Source: Streptomyces bicolor (GTDB lineage Bacteria; Actinomycetota; Actinomycetes; Streptomycetales; Streptomycetaceae). Taken from it: a stretch of 64,000 nucleotides of DNA. Below are positions 37,474 to 47,031 of the stretch, in pieces. The stretch is taken from assembly GCF_000719285.1 (NCBI RefSeq), contig NZ_JOFS01000013.1, positions 110,264-174,263 of the forward strand, written 5' to 3'. Made by a program: the position numbers and the translations under genes. Position 1 is the first letter of the stretch, and the number at the start of each line of letters is the position of its first letter. The notes beneath the pieces were generated by a model. It did no database searches, was not told the DNA's origin, and saw only the letters and a list, made by a program, of their open reading frames with translations.

Positions 37474-38858
37474 CCGAGCTCGCCAGCATGGAGTTCCACC
37501 CGCAGCCCCAGGCCGGCCAGGCCCGGCCCTGGGCGTTCCCGGCGCCCGAGCGCGGCAAGCTGGACAACGGCCTGACGGTCCTGCGCTGCCACCGCCCCGG
37601 CCAGCAGGTCGTCGCCGTCGAGGTGCTCCTGGACACGCCCCTGGACGCCGAGCCGAAGGGCCTCGACGGCATCGCCACGATCATGGCGCGCGCCTTCTCC
37701 GAGGGCACCGACAAGCACACCGCCGAGGAGTTCGCCGCCGAGCTGGAGCGCTGCGGCGCCACCCTCGACGCCTACGCCGACCACCCCGGCGTCCGCGTCA
37801 GCCTCGAGGTGCCCGTCTCCCGCCTGCCCAAGGCCCTCGGCCTGCTCGCCGACGCCCTCAGGGCGCCCGCGTTCGACGACGCCGAGGTCGAGCGCCTGGT
37901 GCGCAACCGGCTCGACGAGATCCCCCACGAGATGGCCAACCCCTCGCGCCGCGCCGCCAAGGAGCTCTCCAAGGAGCTGTTCCCGGCGACCTCGCGCATG
38001 TCCCGCCCGCGCCAGGGCACCGAGGACACGGTCGCGGGCATCGACTCCGCGGGCGTACGCGCCTTCTACGAGCGGCACGTCCGCCCCGCCACGTCCACCG
38101 TCGTGGTCGTCGGCGACCTCACCGGAGTCGACCTCGACGCCCTGCTCGGTGACACCCTGGGCGCCTGGACCGGCTCCCAGGCCGAGCCGCGGCCCGTCCC
38201 GCCGGTGACCGCGGACGACACCGGCCGCGTCGTCATCGTGGACCGCCCCGGCTCCGTCCAGACGCAGCTGCTGATCGGCCGGATCGGCCCCGACCGGCAC
38301 GACCGCGTGTGGCCCGCGCAGGTGCTCGGCACGTACTGCCTCGGCGGCACCCTCACCTCCCGGCTGGACAAGGTGCTGCGCGAGGAGAAGGGCTACACCT
38401 ACGGCGTGCGCGCGTTCGGGCAGGTCCTGCGGTCCGCCCCGGACGGCACGGGCGCGGCCATGCTCGCCATCAGCGGCTCCGTCGACACCCCGAACACCGG
38501 TCCCGCGCTGCAGGACCTCTGGACGGTGCTGCGTGGCGTCGCCGAGGGCGGCCTCACGGACGCCGAGCGGGACTTCGCCGTGCAGAACCTCGTCGGCGTC
38601 GCACCGCTGAAGTACGAGACCGCCGCGTCCGTGGCGAGCACTCTGGCCGACCAGGTCGAGCAGCACCTGCCCGACGACTACCAGGGGACGCTGTACCAGC
38701 AGCTCGCCGCGACGGGCACCGTCGAGGCCACCGCCGCGGCCGTGAGCGCCTTCCCGGCGGACCGCCTGGTGACGATCCTCGTCGGTGACGCGGCCGAGAT
38801 CCGGGAGCCCGTCGAGGCCCTCGGCATCGGCGAAGTCACCGTGGTGGCAGCCGAGTAG
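37470..38858 (+). CDS. M16-family peptidase homologue, non-catalytic partner subunit
   Basis: The 462-residue protein has the same two-domain M16 fold (KLDNGLTVLRCHRPGQQVVAVE, GLDGIATIMARAFSEGT, EKGYTYGVRAFG) but no HxxEH, the position being IATIMARAF. It keeps the R/Y pair in GYTYGVRA that binds substrate backbone in the partner domain. It should form a heterodimer with the preceding subunit. GTGA overlap shows translational coupling. Confidence 0.9.
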   Translation: MTELASMEFHPQPQAGQARPWAFPAPERGKLDNGLTVLRCHRPGQQVVAVEVLLDTPLDAEPKGLDGIATIMARAFSEGTDKHTAEEFAAELERCGATLDAYADHPGVRVSLEVPVSRLPKALGLLADALRAPAFDDAEVERLVRNRLDEIPHEMANPSRRAAKELSKELFPATSRMSRPRQGTEDTVAGIDSAGVRAFYERHVRPATSTVVVVGDLTGVDLDALLGDTLGAWTGSQAEPRPVPPVTADDTGRVVIVDRPGSVQTQLLIGRIGPDRHDRVWPAQVLGTYCLGGTLTSRLDKVLREEKGYTYGVRAFGQVLRSAPDGTGAAMLAISGSVDTPNTGPALQDLWTVLRGVAEGGLTDAERDFAVQNLVGVAPLKYETAASVASTLADQVEQHLPDDYQGTLYQQLAATGTVEATAAAVSAFPADRLVTILVGDAAEIREPVEALGIGEVTVVAAE

Positions 38859-38885
38859 ACGGCTTTACGGCGCCACGCGCGCGTA

Positions 38886-38919
38886 GGGGCCCTGGTGACG
38901 AAAGAGTCACCAGGGCCCC
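38886..38919 (+). terminator. Strong intrinsic terminator after the M16 operon
   Basis: A perfect 14-bp stem (38886-38899 with 38906-38919), a GAAAGA-type loop and trailing TT end the M16 transcript and insulate the riboswitch unit downstream. Confidence 0.85.
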
Positions 38920-39063
38920 TTATGCCCGAATTGAGGAGAGGTTGCCTGTCTGGCCTGTGGGATGCGCTACAAAACCCGGGATCCGTTTGGGGATTGACAG
39001 ATGTCCCGCTTAGCGTCTTCCGGGCTGTCCGTCAGGCAGTGCGCCGCGCCCGCGGCACCGGAC

Positions 39064-39226
39064 AGCCATCGCCGAGTCCCCGTACGGCGCGAGCCAGGGG
39101 AGCCGGGGACCCACTCGAAGTCCCTGGGGTGAATCGGACGCCCGCGCGAGCCGCGAGGGGGCCCGTAGGAGACCTTCCTGCTCCGAACCCGTCAGCTAAC
39201 CCGGTAGGCGAGAGGGAAGGAAAGGA
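39064..39226 (+). promoter_or_regulatory. c-di-AMP riboswitch (ydaO-yuaA leader)
   Basis: The leader shows the conserved ydaO blocks in order: GCCGAGTCCCCGTACGGC, GAGCCAGGGGAGCCGGGGAC, GGGGTGAATCGG, GTAGGAGACC, and CGAACCCGTCAGCTAACC followed by GGTAGGCG. It ends just before AGGAAAGGACC and the ATG of an M23 peptidase. In actinobacteria this class binds c-di-AMP and turns off cell-wall hydrolase genes. An ORF drawn across it (38895-39290) is not real. A TTGACA-like -35 lies near 38994. Confidence 0.88.
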
Positions 39227-39237
39227 CCAGCCACTAC

Positions 39238-40023
39238 ATGGCGTTCACCTGCGCCACCGGGAAGAATCGTCCCGCCGGGAAGCACCGTAGGCCCAGCCGG
39301 TTCGAGCGCACCACGGCCCGTGCGGCCGGCGTCGCCGCGCTCACCGCCACCGGCGTCATAGGCACCCTGGCCGCCCCGGCGCTCGCCGCGGAACCCGCCG
39401 CCGAACAGACCGGCCTCATCCCCGTCATCAGCGTCGACAACTCGATCGCCGACCAGATCGACGCCCAGGCCGACGCCCAGGAGCAGGCGGCCAAGGAGGC
39501 CGCCGCCGCGAAGAAGGCCGCCGAGGAGGCCGCGCGCAAGAAGGCGGCAGAGAAGGCGAAGAAGGAGCGCGAGGCCAAGGAGCGTGCCGCCCGCGAGGCC
39601 GAGCGCAAGCGTCTGCTGTCCTACGTCGCCCCGATCTCCGGCTCGTACGTCTCCACGGGCTACAAGGCCGGCGGCGCCGTCTGGTCCTCCGGCAGCCACA
39701 CGGGCGTCGACTTCCACGCCGCCGGCGGCACCTCCGTCCACGCGGTCGGCTCCGGCACCGTCGTGGAGGCCGGCTGGGGCGGGGCGTACGGCAACCAGGT
39801 CGTGATCAAGATGAACGACGGCACGTACACCCAGTACGGCCACCTGTCGTCCATCGGCGTCTCGGTGGGCCAGACGGTCACCCCGGGCCAGCAGATCGGC
39901 CTGTCCGGCGCCACCGGCAACGTCACCGGAGCGCACCTGCACTTCGAGGCCCGCACGACGGCGGAGTACGGCTCCGACATCGACCCCGTCGCCTACCTCC
40001 GCTCGCACGGCGTGAACGTCTGA
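39238..40023 (+). CDS. Secreted M23 (LytM) cell-wall endopeptidase
   Basis: The 261-residue protein has a signal peptide (Arg-rich n-region to about residue 30, then VAALTATGVIGTLAAPALAA), a coiled coil rich in Ala/Lys/Glu (about 75-120) and a C-terminal LytM domain with zinc ligands in HTGVDF and HLHFEA and the catalytic His in YGHLSS. It would cleave peptidoglycan cross-bridges during growth or germination. It is controlled by the c-di-AMP riboswitch immediately upstream. Confidence 0.93.
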   Translation: MAFTCATGKNRPAGKHRRPSRFERTTARAAGVAALTATGVIGTLAAPALAAEPAAEQTGLIPVISVDNSIADQIDAQADAQEQAAKEAAAAKKAAEEAARKKAAEKAKKEREAKERAAREAERKRLLSYVAPISGSYVSTGYKAGGAVWSSGSHTGVDFHAAGGTSVHAVGSGTVVEAGWGGAYGNQVVIKMNDGTYTQYGHLSSIGVSVGQTVTPGQQIGLSGATGNVTGAHLHFEARTTAEYGSDIDPVAYLRSHGVNV

Positions 40024-40098
40024 CGCCTGCCACGCGCGCGTGAAGGTGCGCTCGCTGCACCCCTCGTGATCGTCTGACGACACACACTCCGCTCCCCG

Positions 40099-40125
40099 AA
40101 GCCCCGGCTCTCCTGGCCGGGGCTT
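40099..40125 (+). terminator. Intrinsic terminator of the M23 gene
   Basis: AAGCCCCGGC (40099-40108) pairs with 40116-40125 across a 7-base loop, and the T-rich GGCTTTCGGTGTTT follows. Confidence 0.75.
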
Positions 40126-40264
40126 TCGGTGTTTCGCACGACCCGCTGTCCAAAAAATATCCATGGATTCCGGCCCGCCGTCGGAAATTCCGGCCGGTTG
40201 CAATAGAGTCACTGAACACACGTCATTCGTCGACGTTTCACGGGGATTAAGGCGGAGGTCGGTC

Positions 40265-40960
40265 ATGCGTATTCCGGCGCACTCGGTGTGCACGGCGATC
40301 CGGGACGACATCGTCGCCGGTGTCTACGAGCGTGGCAGCCGGCTCACCGAGGAACTCCTCGCGCGCCGCTACGGCGTCTCCCGTGTCCCCGTGCGGGAGG
40401 CCCTGCGCACCCTGGAGGCGGAGGGCTTCGTGGTGACCCGGCGGCACGCGGGCGCGTGCGTCGCCGAACCGACCGAGCAGGAGGCCGCCGACCTGCTGGA
40501 GATGCGCACCCTCCTGGAGCCGCTCGGCGCCTCCCGGGCCGCCCAGCGGCGCACCGAGGCCCATCTGAAGGTCCTGCGCGGCCTGGTGAGGCTGGGCCAG
40601 GAGCGGGCAAGGCGGGGAAACAGCGACGATCTGCGCTCCCTGGGCGGCTGGTTCCACGAGACGCTGGCCCAGGCCTCCGGCAGCCCCGCCCTGACCTCGA
40701 TGCTGACCCAGCTGCGGCACAAGATCGCGTGGATGTACGCCGTGGAGTCGCCGGCCGACCCCGTGGAGTACTGGACCGAGCACGGCGCGATCGTGGACGC
40801 GGTGGCGCGCGGCGACGGCGAACGCGCCCGTGCGATCACGGCGCTGCACACCGAGCGCGCGATCTCCGCGCACCGGCTGCGGTTCGGCTCCGGCGGTGAC
40901 CGCGCGGACCGTGTGAGGAATTCGCAACATCCCGTAAACATGCCGAGCCTGCGGCATTAA
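40265..40960 (+). CDS. GntR-family regulator, FadR/FCD subfamily
   Basis: The 231-residue protein has an N-terminal winged helix (VCTAIRDDIVAGVYERGSRL, RRYGVSRVPVREALRTLEAEGFV) and a helical FCD effector domain with metal-binding Asp/His positions (FHETLAQASGSPAL, EHGAIVDAVARGDGERARAI). Ligands of this group are carboxylates or sugar acids; the target here is unknown. GGCGGAGG lies before the ATG at 40265. Confidence 0.88.
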   Translation: MRIPAHSVCTAIRDDIVAGVYERGSRLTEELLARRYGVSRVPVREALRTLEAEGFVVTRRHAGACVAEPTEQEAADLLEMRTLLEPLGASRAAQRRTEAHLKVLRGLVRLGQERARRGNSDDLRSLGGWFHETLAQASGSPALTSMLTQLRHKIAWMYAVESPADPVEYWTEHGAIVDAVARGDGERARAITALHTERAISAHRLRFGSGGDRADRVRNSQHPVNMPSLRH

Positions 40961-41084
40961 CAAGGGCGCCGTATACAAAGAAGAGATATTCGGTGGCGGG
41001 GAATTTCCGCTGCCCTTTTTCAGGTGCGCGGTGAATTCCGTCGGTCACTCGCCGGAAACTCGTCGTCCGTCTGCCCGAAACAGC

Positions 41085-41118
41085 GAAGCCGCGCCCGCCG
41101 AAAGGCGGGCGCGGCTTC
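41085..41118 (-). terminator. Intrinsic terminator of ptsH
   Basis: A perfect 15-bp stem (41085-41099 with 41104-41118) and a GAAA loop lie just downstream of ptsH on the minus strand. Confidence 0.8.
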
Positions 41119-41150
41119 ACCGCTTGCTGCGGGAGACCCGCTCAGGTCGT

Positions 41151-41432
41151 TCAGACCGTCTCGGGCAGCTCCTCGAGACCCTCGGAGACCAGCTTCGCGA
41201 GGCGGTCGAGGGCGGCGTCCGCGCCCTCCGCGTCGGAGGCGAGGACGATCTCCTCACCGCCCTGGGCGCCCAGGCCCAGGACAGCCAGCATGGAGGCCGC
41301 GTTGACGGGGTTGCCGTCGGCCTTGGCGATCGTCACCGGGATACCTGCGGCCGTGGCGGCCCGGACGAAGATGGAAGCGGGGCGGGCGTGAAGGCCCTCG
41401 GCCCAGCCGACGTTGACGCGGCGCTCAGCCAT
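41151..41432 (-). CDS. ptsH: Phosphocarrier protein HPr
   Basis: The 93-residue protein has the phosphorylated His in GLHARPASIFV and the regulatory-site Ser in NAASMLAVLGLGAQGG. HPr passes phosphate from enzyme I to PTS sugar permeases. It is monocistronic, flanked by its own terminator, and divergent from the GNAT/ACS fusion gene. Confidence 0.95.
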   Translation of the reverse strand: MAERRVNVGWAEGLHARPASIFVRAATAAGIPVTIAKADGNPVNAASMLAVLGLGAQGGEEIVLASDAEGADAALDRLAKLVSEGLEELPETV

Positions 41433-41610
41433 GTGATGCTGCCCTTCGGTGTTCAGGGTTGTCTAGACCAGTTTCCCACACCCGTGAAGCATGCCGGGAG
41501 GGACAAAACGCCCCTCCTGAGGTGACCGTCGGGTCGCGGCCTCGACCCGACATACGTCCTCCACAGACTGCCTCGCGCCGTTGTCGTACGCGAGCCGTAC
41601 TCTGGGCCCC

Positions 41611-44457
41611 ATGCAGAGCGCCTCGGACCGGCACGAGTACCCCGCCCACTGGGAAGCCGACGTGGTGCTGCGCGACGGCGGCACCGCGCGCATCCGCCCC
41701 ATCACCGTTGATGACGCCGAGCGCCTGGTCAGCTTCTACGAGCAGGTGTCGGACGAGTCGAAGTACTACCGCTTCTTCGCGCCCTACCCGCGACTGTCCG
41801 CGAAGGACGTCCACCGCTTCACGCACCACGACTTTGTGGACCGGGTGGGACTCGCGGCCACGGTGGGCGGCGAGTTCATCGCAACCGTACGCTACGACCG
41901 GATCGGCCCCGACGGAACGCCCGCGTCGGCACCCGCCGACGAGGCCGAGGTCGCCTTCCTGGTCCAGGACGCCCACCAGGGGCGCGGCGTCGCCTCCGCC
42001 CTCCTCGAACACATCGCCGCCGTCGCGCGCGAGCGCGACATCCGCCGGTTCGCCGCCGAGGTGCTGCCCGCCAACACCAAGATGATCAAGGTGTTCACCG
42101 ACGCCGGGTACACCCAGAAGCGCAGCTTCGAGGACGGCGTCGTCCGCCTGGAGTTCGACCTGGAGCCCACCGACCGCTCGCTCGCCGTGCAGTACGCGCG
42201 CGAGCAGCGCGCCGAGGCCCGGTCCGTGCGGCGGCTGCTGGTGCCCGGCTCCGTCGCCGTCATCGGTGTCGGCCGCACGCCCGGCGGGGTGGGCCGCAGC
42301 GTCCTCGGCAACATCAGGGACGCCGGGTTCACGGGGCGGGTGTACGCCGTGAACAAGGCCTTCCCGGAGGACCTCAAGGAGCTCGACGGAGTGCCCGCGC
42401 ACCGCTGTGTGCGGGACATCGAGGAGCAGGTGGACCTCGCGGTGGTCGCCGTGCCGGCCGAGTACGTCCCCGAGGTGGTCACCGAGTGCGGCGAGCATGG
42501 TGTGCAGGGGCTGGTCGTGGTCTCCGCCGGGTACGCCGAGAGCGGGCCCGACGGACGCGAGCGGCAGCGCGAACTCGTGCGGCACGCGCGCGCGTACGGC
42601 ATGCGCATCATCGGGCCGAACGCCTTCGGGGTCATCAACACCGCCGACGACGTACGGCTCAACGCCTCACTGGCTCCCCAGATGCCCCGCCCCGGCCGGA
42701 TCGGGCTGTTCGCGCAGTCCGGCGCGATCGGGATCGCGCTGCTGTCCCGGCTGCACCGGCGCGGCGGCGGCGTGACGGGGGTCACCGGTGTGTCGACCTT
42801 CATCTCGTCCGGCAACCGGGCCGACGTGTCCGGCAACGACGTCCTCCAGTACTGGTACGACGACCCGGACACCGACGTCGTCCTGATGTACCTGGAGTCC
42901 ATCGGCAACCCGCGCAAGTTCACCCGCCTCGCCCGGCGTACGGCGGCGGCGAAGCCGCTGGTCGTGGTGCAGGGGGCGCGGCACGGCGGCGCGGCGCCGC
43001 AGGGGCACGCCGTACGGGCCACGCGGCTGCCGCACACCACGGTGTCCGCGCTCCTGCGGCAGGCCGGGGTGATCCGGGTGGACACGATCACCGAGCTGGT
43101 GGACGCGGGGCTGCTCCTCGCGCGCCAGCCGCTGCCGGCCGGGCCGCGGGTGGCGATCCTGGGCAACTCCGAATCGCTGGGACTGCTGACCTACGACGCG
43201 TGCCTCTCGGAGGGGCTGCGGCCGTTGCCGCCGCTGGACCTGACGACCGGGGCGTCGGCGGCGGACTTCCACGAGGCGCTGTCCCGCGCGCTGGCCGACG
43301 AGACGTGCGACGCGGTCGTCGTCACCGCGATCCCGGCGATCGGGGACGCCACGACCGGTGACGCCGAGCTGGCTCAGGCCCTGAGGTCGGCGGCCGAGCG
43401 GATGCCGGGCAAGCCCGTGCTGGTGGTGCACGTGGAGCTGGGCGGGCTGGCGGAGGCACTGTCGGCCGCCGCGAGCACCGCACCCCGGGCGGGTACACCG
43501 GCATCCGGCACCACCGTCCGTCCCCACCCGTTCCGCCCGCTGGACTTCCTGGCCGAGGCGCCACCGGAGCAGCCGGACACCGCCGACGACACCCCTCGCC
43601 TCATCCCCGCCTACCCCGCGGCCGAGCGCGCCGTCCGTGCCCTCGCCGAGGCCGTCAAGTACTCCCAGTGGCGACGCGAGAGTGCCGACCCCGGCAAGGT
43701 GCCCGAGTACGAGGACATCGACGAGAAGGGGGCAGCCCGGCTGATCGACGGGCTGCTCGCGCGCGGGCAGGGCCTCACGCTCGGCACGGACGAGACCTGC
43801 GACCTGCTCGGCAAGTACGGCGTCCAGGTGCACCGCGCCCTGCACGCCCCCACCCCCGACGCCGCAGCCGAAGCCGCCCGTACTCTCGGCTACCCCGTCG
43901 CCCTCAAGGCCACCGCCCCGCACCTGCGACACCGCGCCGACCTCGGCGGCGTACGGCTCGACCTCGCGGACGAGGAGCAACTGCGGCGCGCATACGCCGA
44001 GTTGACGGCGCTGTTCGGCAAGCCGGAGGAGCTGCGCCCGGTCGTGCAGGGAATGGCGCCGCGCGGCGTCGACACCATCGTACGGGCCGTGATCGACCCG
44101 GCGGCCGGCGCCGTGCTGTCCTTCGGGCTCGCTGGAGCCGCCTCCCAGCTGCTCGGAGACATGGCGCACCGGCTGATCCCGGTCACCGACCGAGAGGCGA
44201 CCTCGATCGTCCGATCCATCCGGACGGCACCGCTCCTGTTCGGCTGGCGCGGCTCCGCACCCGTCGACACCCCTGCCCTGGAGGAGCTGCTGCTGCGGGT
44301 GTCGCGGCTGGTCGACGACCACCCGGAGGTTGTCGCGGTCACCCTGGAGCCGGTCGTGGTCGCCACCCACGGCCTGAGCGTGCTCGGCGCCTCCGTGCGG
44401 CTCGCGCCGCCGCCCGCCCGGGACGACCTCGGGCCGAGAACCCTCCCCGCATACTGA
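41611..44457 (+). CDS. GNAT/NDP-forming acyl-CoA synthetase fusion (Pat-like lysine acetyltransferase)
   Basis: The 948-residue protein fuses an N-terminal GNAT domain (about 20-180; FLVQDAHQGRGVASALLEHIA is the acetyl-CoA loop) to an NDP-forming acyl-CoA synthetase: CoA-binding Rossmann (GSVAVIGVGRTPGGVG), succinyl-CoA-ligase-like flavodoxin domain, and ATP-grasp (LIDGLLARGQG to the C terminus). This is the layout of actinobacterial and enterobacterial Pat proteins, which acetylate acyl-CoA synthetases and other lysines. ATG at 41611 is chosen as the first in the conserved frame. Confidence 0.88.
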   Translation: MQSASDRHEYPAHWEADVVLRDGGTARIRPITVDDAERLVSFYEQVSDESKYYRFFAPYPRLSAKDVHRFTHHDFVDRVGLAATVGGEFIATVRYDRIGPDGTPASAPADEAEVAFLVQDAHQGRGVASALLEHIAAVARERDIRRFAAEVLPANTKMIKVFTDAGYTQKRSFEDGVVRLEFDLEPTDRSLAVQYAREQRAEARSVRRLLVPGSVAVIGVGRTPGGVGRSVLGNIRDAGFTGRVYAVNKAFPEDLKELDGVPAHRCVRDIEEQVDLAVVAVPAEYVPEVVTECGEHGVQGLVVVSAGYAESGPDGRERQRELVRHARAYGMRIIGPNAFGVINTADDVRLNASLAPQMPRPGRIGLFAQSGAIGIALLSRLHRRGGGVTGVTGVSTFISSGNRADVSGNDVLQYWYDDPDTDVVLMYLESIGNPRKFTRLARRTAAAKPLVVVQGARHGGAAPQGHAVRATRLPHTTVSALLRQAGVIRVDTITELVDAGLLLARQPLPAGPRVAILGNSESLGLLTYDACLSEGLRPLPPLDLTTGASAADFHEALSRALADETCDAVVVTAIPAIGDATTGDAELAQALRSAAERMPGKPVLVVHVELGGLAEALSAAASTAPRAGTPASGTTVRPHPFRPLDFLAEAPPEQPDTADDTPRLIPAYPAAERAVRALAEAVKYSQWRRESADPGKVPEYEDIDEKGAARLIDGLLARGQGLTLGTDETCDLLGKYGVQVHRALHAPTPDAAAEAARTLGYPVALKATAPHLRHRADLGGVRLDLADEEQLRRAYAELTALFGKPEELRPVVQGMAPRGVDTIVRAVIDPAAGAVLSFGLAGAASQLLGDMAHRLIPVTDREATSIVRSIRTAPLLFGWRGSAPVDTPALEELLLRVSRLVDDHPEVVAVTLEPVVVATHGLSVLGASVRLAPPPARDDLGPRTLPAY

Positions 44458-44509
44458 GACCGCCGCGAGCGGTGCCTCGCAGTCAGTGCACCCCCGTAGG
44501 ATGGGCGTC

Positions 44510-45097
44510 ATGGCCAAGACCAGTACGACGACCCAGGGGCTGCGTGCGGCGATCGAGCGCAGCGGCTACTACCCGGCACTCGTGGCCGAGGCGGTGGAGG
44601 CCGCCGTGGGCGGCGAGCCCATCCGGTCGTACCTGGTCCATCAGGAGACGACGTTCGACCAGAACGAGGTGCGGCGGCACGTGACCGTGCTCGTCCTCAC
44701 CGGCAACCGCTTCATCGTCAGCCACACCGACGAGCAGGCCGCGGACAACACGTCCCCGACGCCGTATGCCACGACGTCCACGGAGTCCGTGAAGCTCGGC
44801 CGGATCTCCTCGGTCGTGGTCAGCCGCGTCGTCGCCAACCCGGAGCAGTACGCCCCGGGCACGCTGCCCCGCGAGGTCGTGCTGACCATCGGCTGGGGCG
44901 CCGTCTCCCGCATCGATCTGGAGCCCGCCGCCTGCGGTGACCCCAACTGCGAGGCCGACCACGGCTACACGGGCAGTTCGACGGCGGACGACCTCAGCCT
45001 GCGCGTCAGCGAGGCCGGCGACGGCCCCGAGACGGTGCGCCAGGCGCTCGCCTTCGCGCAGTCGCTCTCCGAGGCGACCGCGGACGTCACACACTGA
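44510..45097 (+). CDS. DUF5998 family protein
   Basis: The 195-residue protein (GLRAAIERSGYYPALVAEAV, HQETTFDQNEVRRHVTVLVL, LTIGWGAVSRIDLEPAACGDPNCEADHGY) matches an actinobacterial family of unknown role. It precedes the phosphodiesterase-like gene by one base, so the two form an operon. ATG 44510 follows a TAGGATGGGCG stretch. Confidence 0.82.
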   Translation: MAKTSTTTQGLRAAIERSGYYPALVAEAVEAAVGGEPIRSYLVHQETTFDQNEVRRHVTVLVLTGNRFIVSHTDEQAADNTSPTPYATTSTESVKLGRISSVVVSRVVANPEQYAPGTLPREVVLTIGWGAVSRIDLEPAACGDPNCEADHGYTGSSTADDLSLRVSEAGDGPETVRQALAFAQSLSEATADVTH

Positions 45098-45098
45098 G

Positions 45099-46292
45099 AT
45101 GATCCAGCCCGCCACCTGGGACTCCCACCCGGAACCCCTCGCCGTCACCTCCGCGCCGCCCCCCGAGTACGGCAGCGGCTCGCTCGCCGATCTGCTGCCC
45201 ACCCTGGCCGCCGGCATGGCCGTACCGGGCATGACGGCCGCGATCCCCGAGCTGACCCCCGCCGACCGCAACTGCGTGTTCCTGATCGACGGCCTCGGCT
45301 GGGAGCAACTGAGGGCGCACCCCGAAGACGCCCCCTTCATGAACTCGCTGCTGGGCAGCTCGCGCGGCGGCACCGGACGCCCGATCACCGCCGGCTACCC
45401 GGCGACCACCGCGACCTCCCTCGCCTCCGTCGGCACCGGCCTGCCGCCGGGCGCCCACGGCCTGCCCGGCTACACCGTGCGCAACCCCGAGACCGGCGAG
45501 CTGATGAACCAGCTGCGCTGGAATCCGTGGACGTCGCCCCGCGTCTGGCAGCCGTATCCCACGGTCTTCCAGCTGGCGCAGCAGGCGGGCGTGCACGCGG
45601 CCCAGGTGTCGTCGCCCGCCTTCGAGAACACCCCGCTGACCAAGGTCGCGCTCAGTGGAGGAACGTTCCTCGGGCGGCTCACCGGCGAGGACCGCATGGA
45701 TCTCGCGGCCGGGCAACTGGCCGCGGGCGACCGCTCCTTGGTCTACACGTACTACGCCGAGCTGGACGGCGCAGGCCACCGCTTCGGCGTCGACTCGGAC
45801 ACCTGGCGCGGCCAGCTCATGTACGTCGACCGGCTCGTCCAGCGCCTCGCCGAGCAGCTCCCGCCGCGCAGCGCGCTCTACGTCACCGCCGACCACGGCA
45901 TGATCGACGTGCCCTTCGACGAGGAGCACCGCATCGACTTCGACGAGGACTGGGAGCTGCGCGCCGGGGTCGCCCTGCTGGGCGGCGAGGGCCGGGCGCG
46001 GCACGTGTACGCGGTGCCGGGGGCCGAGCAGGACGTGCTGACCTGCTGGCGCGAGGTGCTCGGCGAGCAGTTCTGGGTGGCCTCACGGGACGAGGCGATC
46101 GCGGCGGGCTGGTTCGGGCCGCGGATCGACGAACGGGTCTACGACCGCATCGGCGACGTGGTCGCGGCGGCTCGGGACGACGTCCTGATCATCGCGTCCG
46201 AGCGGGAGCCGAAGGAGTCGGCGATGGTCGGCAACCACGGCTCCATGACCCCCGCCGAGCAGTTGGTCCCCCTGCTCGAAGTACGCTCCTGA
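45099..46292 (+). CDS. Alkaline-phosphatase-superfamily phosphodiesterase/nucleotide pyrophosphatase
   Basis: The 397-residue protein has FLIDGLGWEQL (metal-binding Asp), the nucleophile Thr region GYPATTATSLASVGTG, YYAELDGAGHRFG and TADHGMIDVP, the metal ligands of nucleotide pyrophosphatase/phosphodiesterase enzymes. It lacks a signal peptide, so it is cytoplasmic. The substrate is unknown. It starts one base after the DUF5998 stop and is followed after 54 bases by tdk. Confidence 0.85.
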   Translation: MIQPATWDSHPEPLAVTSAPPPEYGSGSLADLLPTLAAGMAVPGMTAAIPELTPADRNCVFLIDGLGWEQLRAHPEDAPFMNSLLGSSRGGTGRPITAGYPATTATSLASVGTGLPPGAHGLPGYTVRNPETGELMNQLRWNPWTSPRVWQPYPTVFQLAQQAGVHAAQVSSPAFENTPLTKVALSGGTFLGRLTGEDRMDLAAGQLAAGDRSLVYTYYAELDGAGHRFGVDSDTWRGQLMYVDRLVQRLAEQLPPRSALYVTADHGMIDVPFDEEHRIDFDEDWELRAGVALLGGEGRARHVYAVPGAEQDVLTCWREVLGEQFWVASRDEAIAAGWFGPRIDERVYDRIGDVVAAARDDVLIIASEREPKESAMVGNHGSMTPAEQLVPLLEVRS

Positions 46293-46346
46293 CGCGTCCC
46301 GCCGCCCCCCTCACTCCCTTCGTTGCCGAAAGGTGCTCAACTCAAC

Positions 46347-46994
46347 ATGCCCGAGCTGGTGTTCTTCTCCGGAACGATGGACTGCGGGAAGTCGACGCTG
46401 GCTCTCCAGATCGAGCACAACCGTTCGGCGCGTGGCCTCGCGGGCATGATCTTCACCCGTGACGACCGCGCGGGCGAGGGCAAGTTGTCCTCGCGGCTCG
46501 GCCTGGTCACGGACGCGGTGGAGGTCGAGGACGGCATGGACCTGTACGCGTACGTCGTCGACCACCTCTCCCGGGGCGGCCGCGCGGACTACGTCATCGC
46601 CGACGAGGCCCAGTTCCTCGCGCCGAAGCAGATCGACCAACTCGCGCGCGTGGTCGACGATCTGGGTCTCGACGTCTACGCCTTCGGCATCACGACCGAC
46701 TTCCGCACCAAGCTGTTCCCCGGCTCCCAGCGGCTGGTGGAACTCGCCGACCGGGTCGAGGTGCTCCAGGTCGAGGCGCTGTGCTGGTGCGGTGCCCGTG
46801 CCACGCACAACGCCCGCACGATAGGCGGCGAGATGGTCGTCGAGGGTGCCCAGGTGGTCGTCGGCGACGTCAACCAGGCGGACGCCGTCGGCTACGAGGT
46901 CCTGTGCCGCCGCCACCACCGCCGCCGTATGACGGCGGCCACCGCACACGCGGCGGCGCTGTCGCCCGATGTCCTGCCGGTGCAGCCGGCCTGA
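46347..46994 (+). CDS. tdk: Thymidine kinase
   Basis: The 215-residue protein has the P-loop FSGTMDCGKSTLAL, ADEAQFLAPKQIDQL (Walker B and catalytic Glu), FGITTDFRTKLFPGS lasso and the zinc Cys residues in CWCGARA and CRRHH. It phosphorylates thymidine in nucleotide salvage. AAAGGTGC lies about 10 bases before the ATG. Confidence 0.95.
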   Translation: MPELVFFSGTMDCGKSTLALQIEHNRSARGLAGMIFTRDDRAGEGKLSSRLGLVTDAVEVEDGMDLYAYVVDHLSRGGRADYVIADEAQFLAPKQIDQLARVVDDLGLDVYAFGITTDFRTKLFPGSQRLVELADRVEVLQVEALCWCGARATHNARTIGGEMVVEGAQVVVGDVNQADAVGYEVLCRRHHRRRMTAATAHAAALSPDVLPVQPA

Positions 46995-47031
46995 TCCACG
47001 GTCCCGTCCCGCGGCCCGGCTCCCGGCGTCG

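Noticed and set aside
38895..39290. Plus-strand ORF of 131 codons before the M23 gene
   Set aside because: It lies across the c-di-AMP riboswitch and reads out of frame into the M23 gene. The RNA structure explains the conservation.
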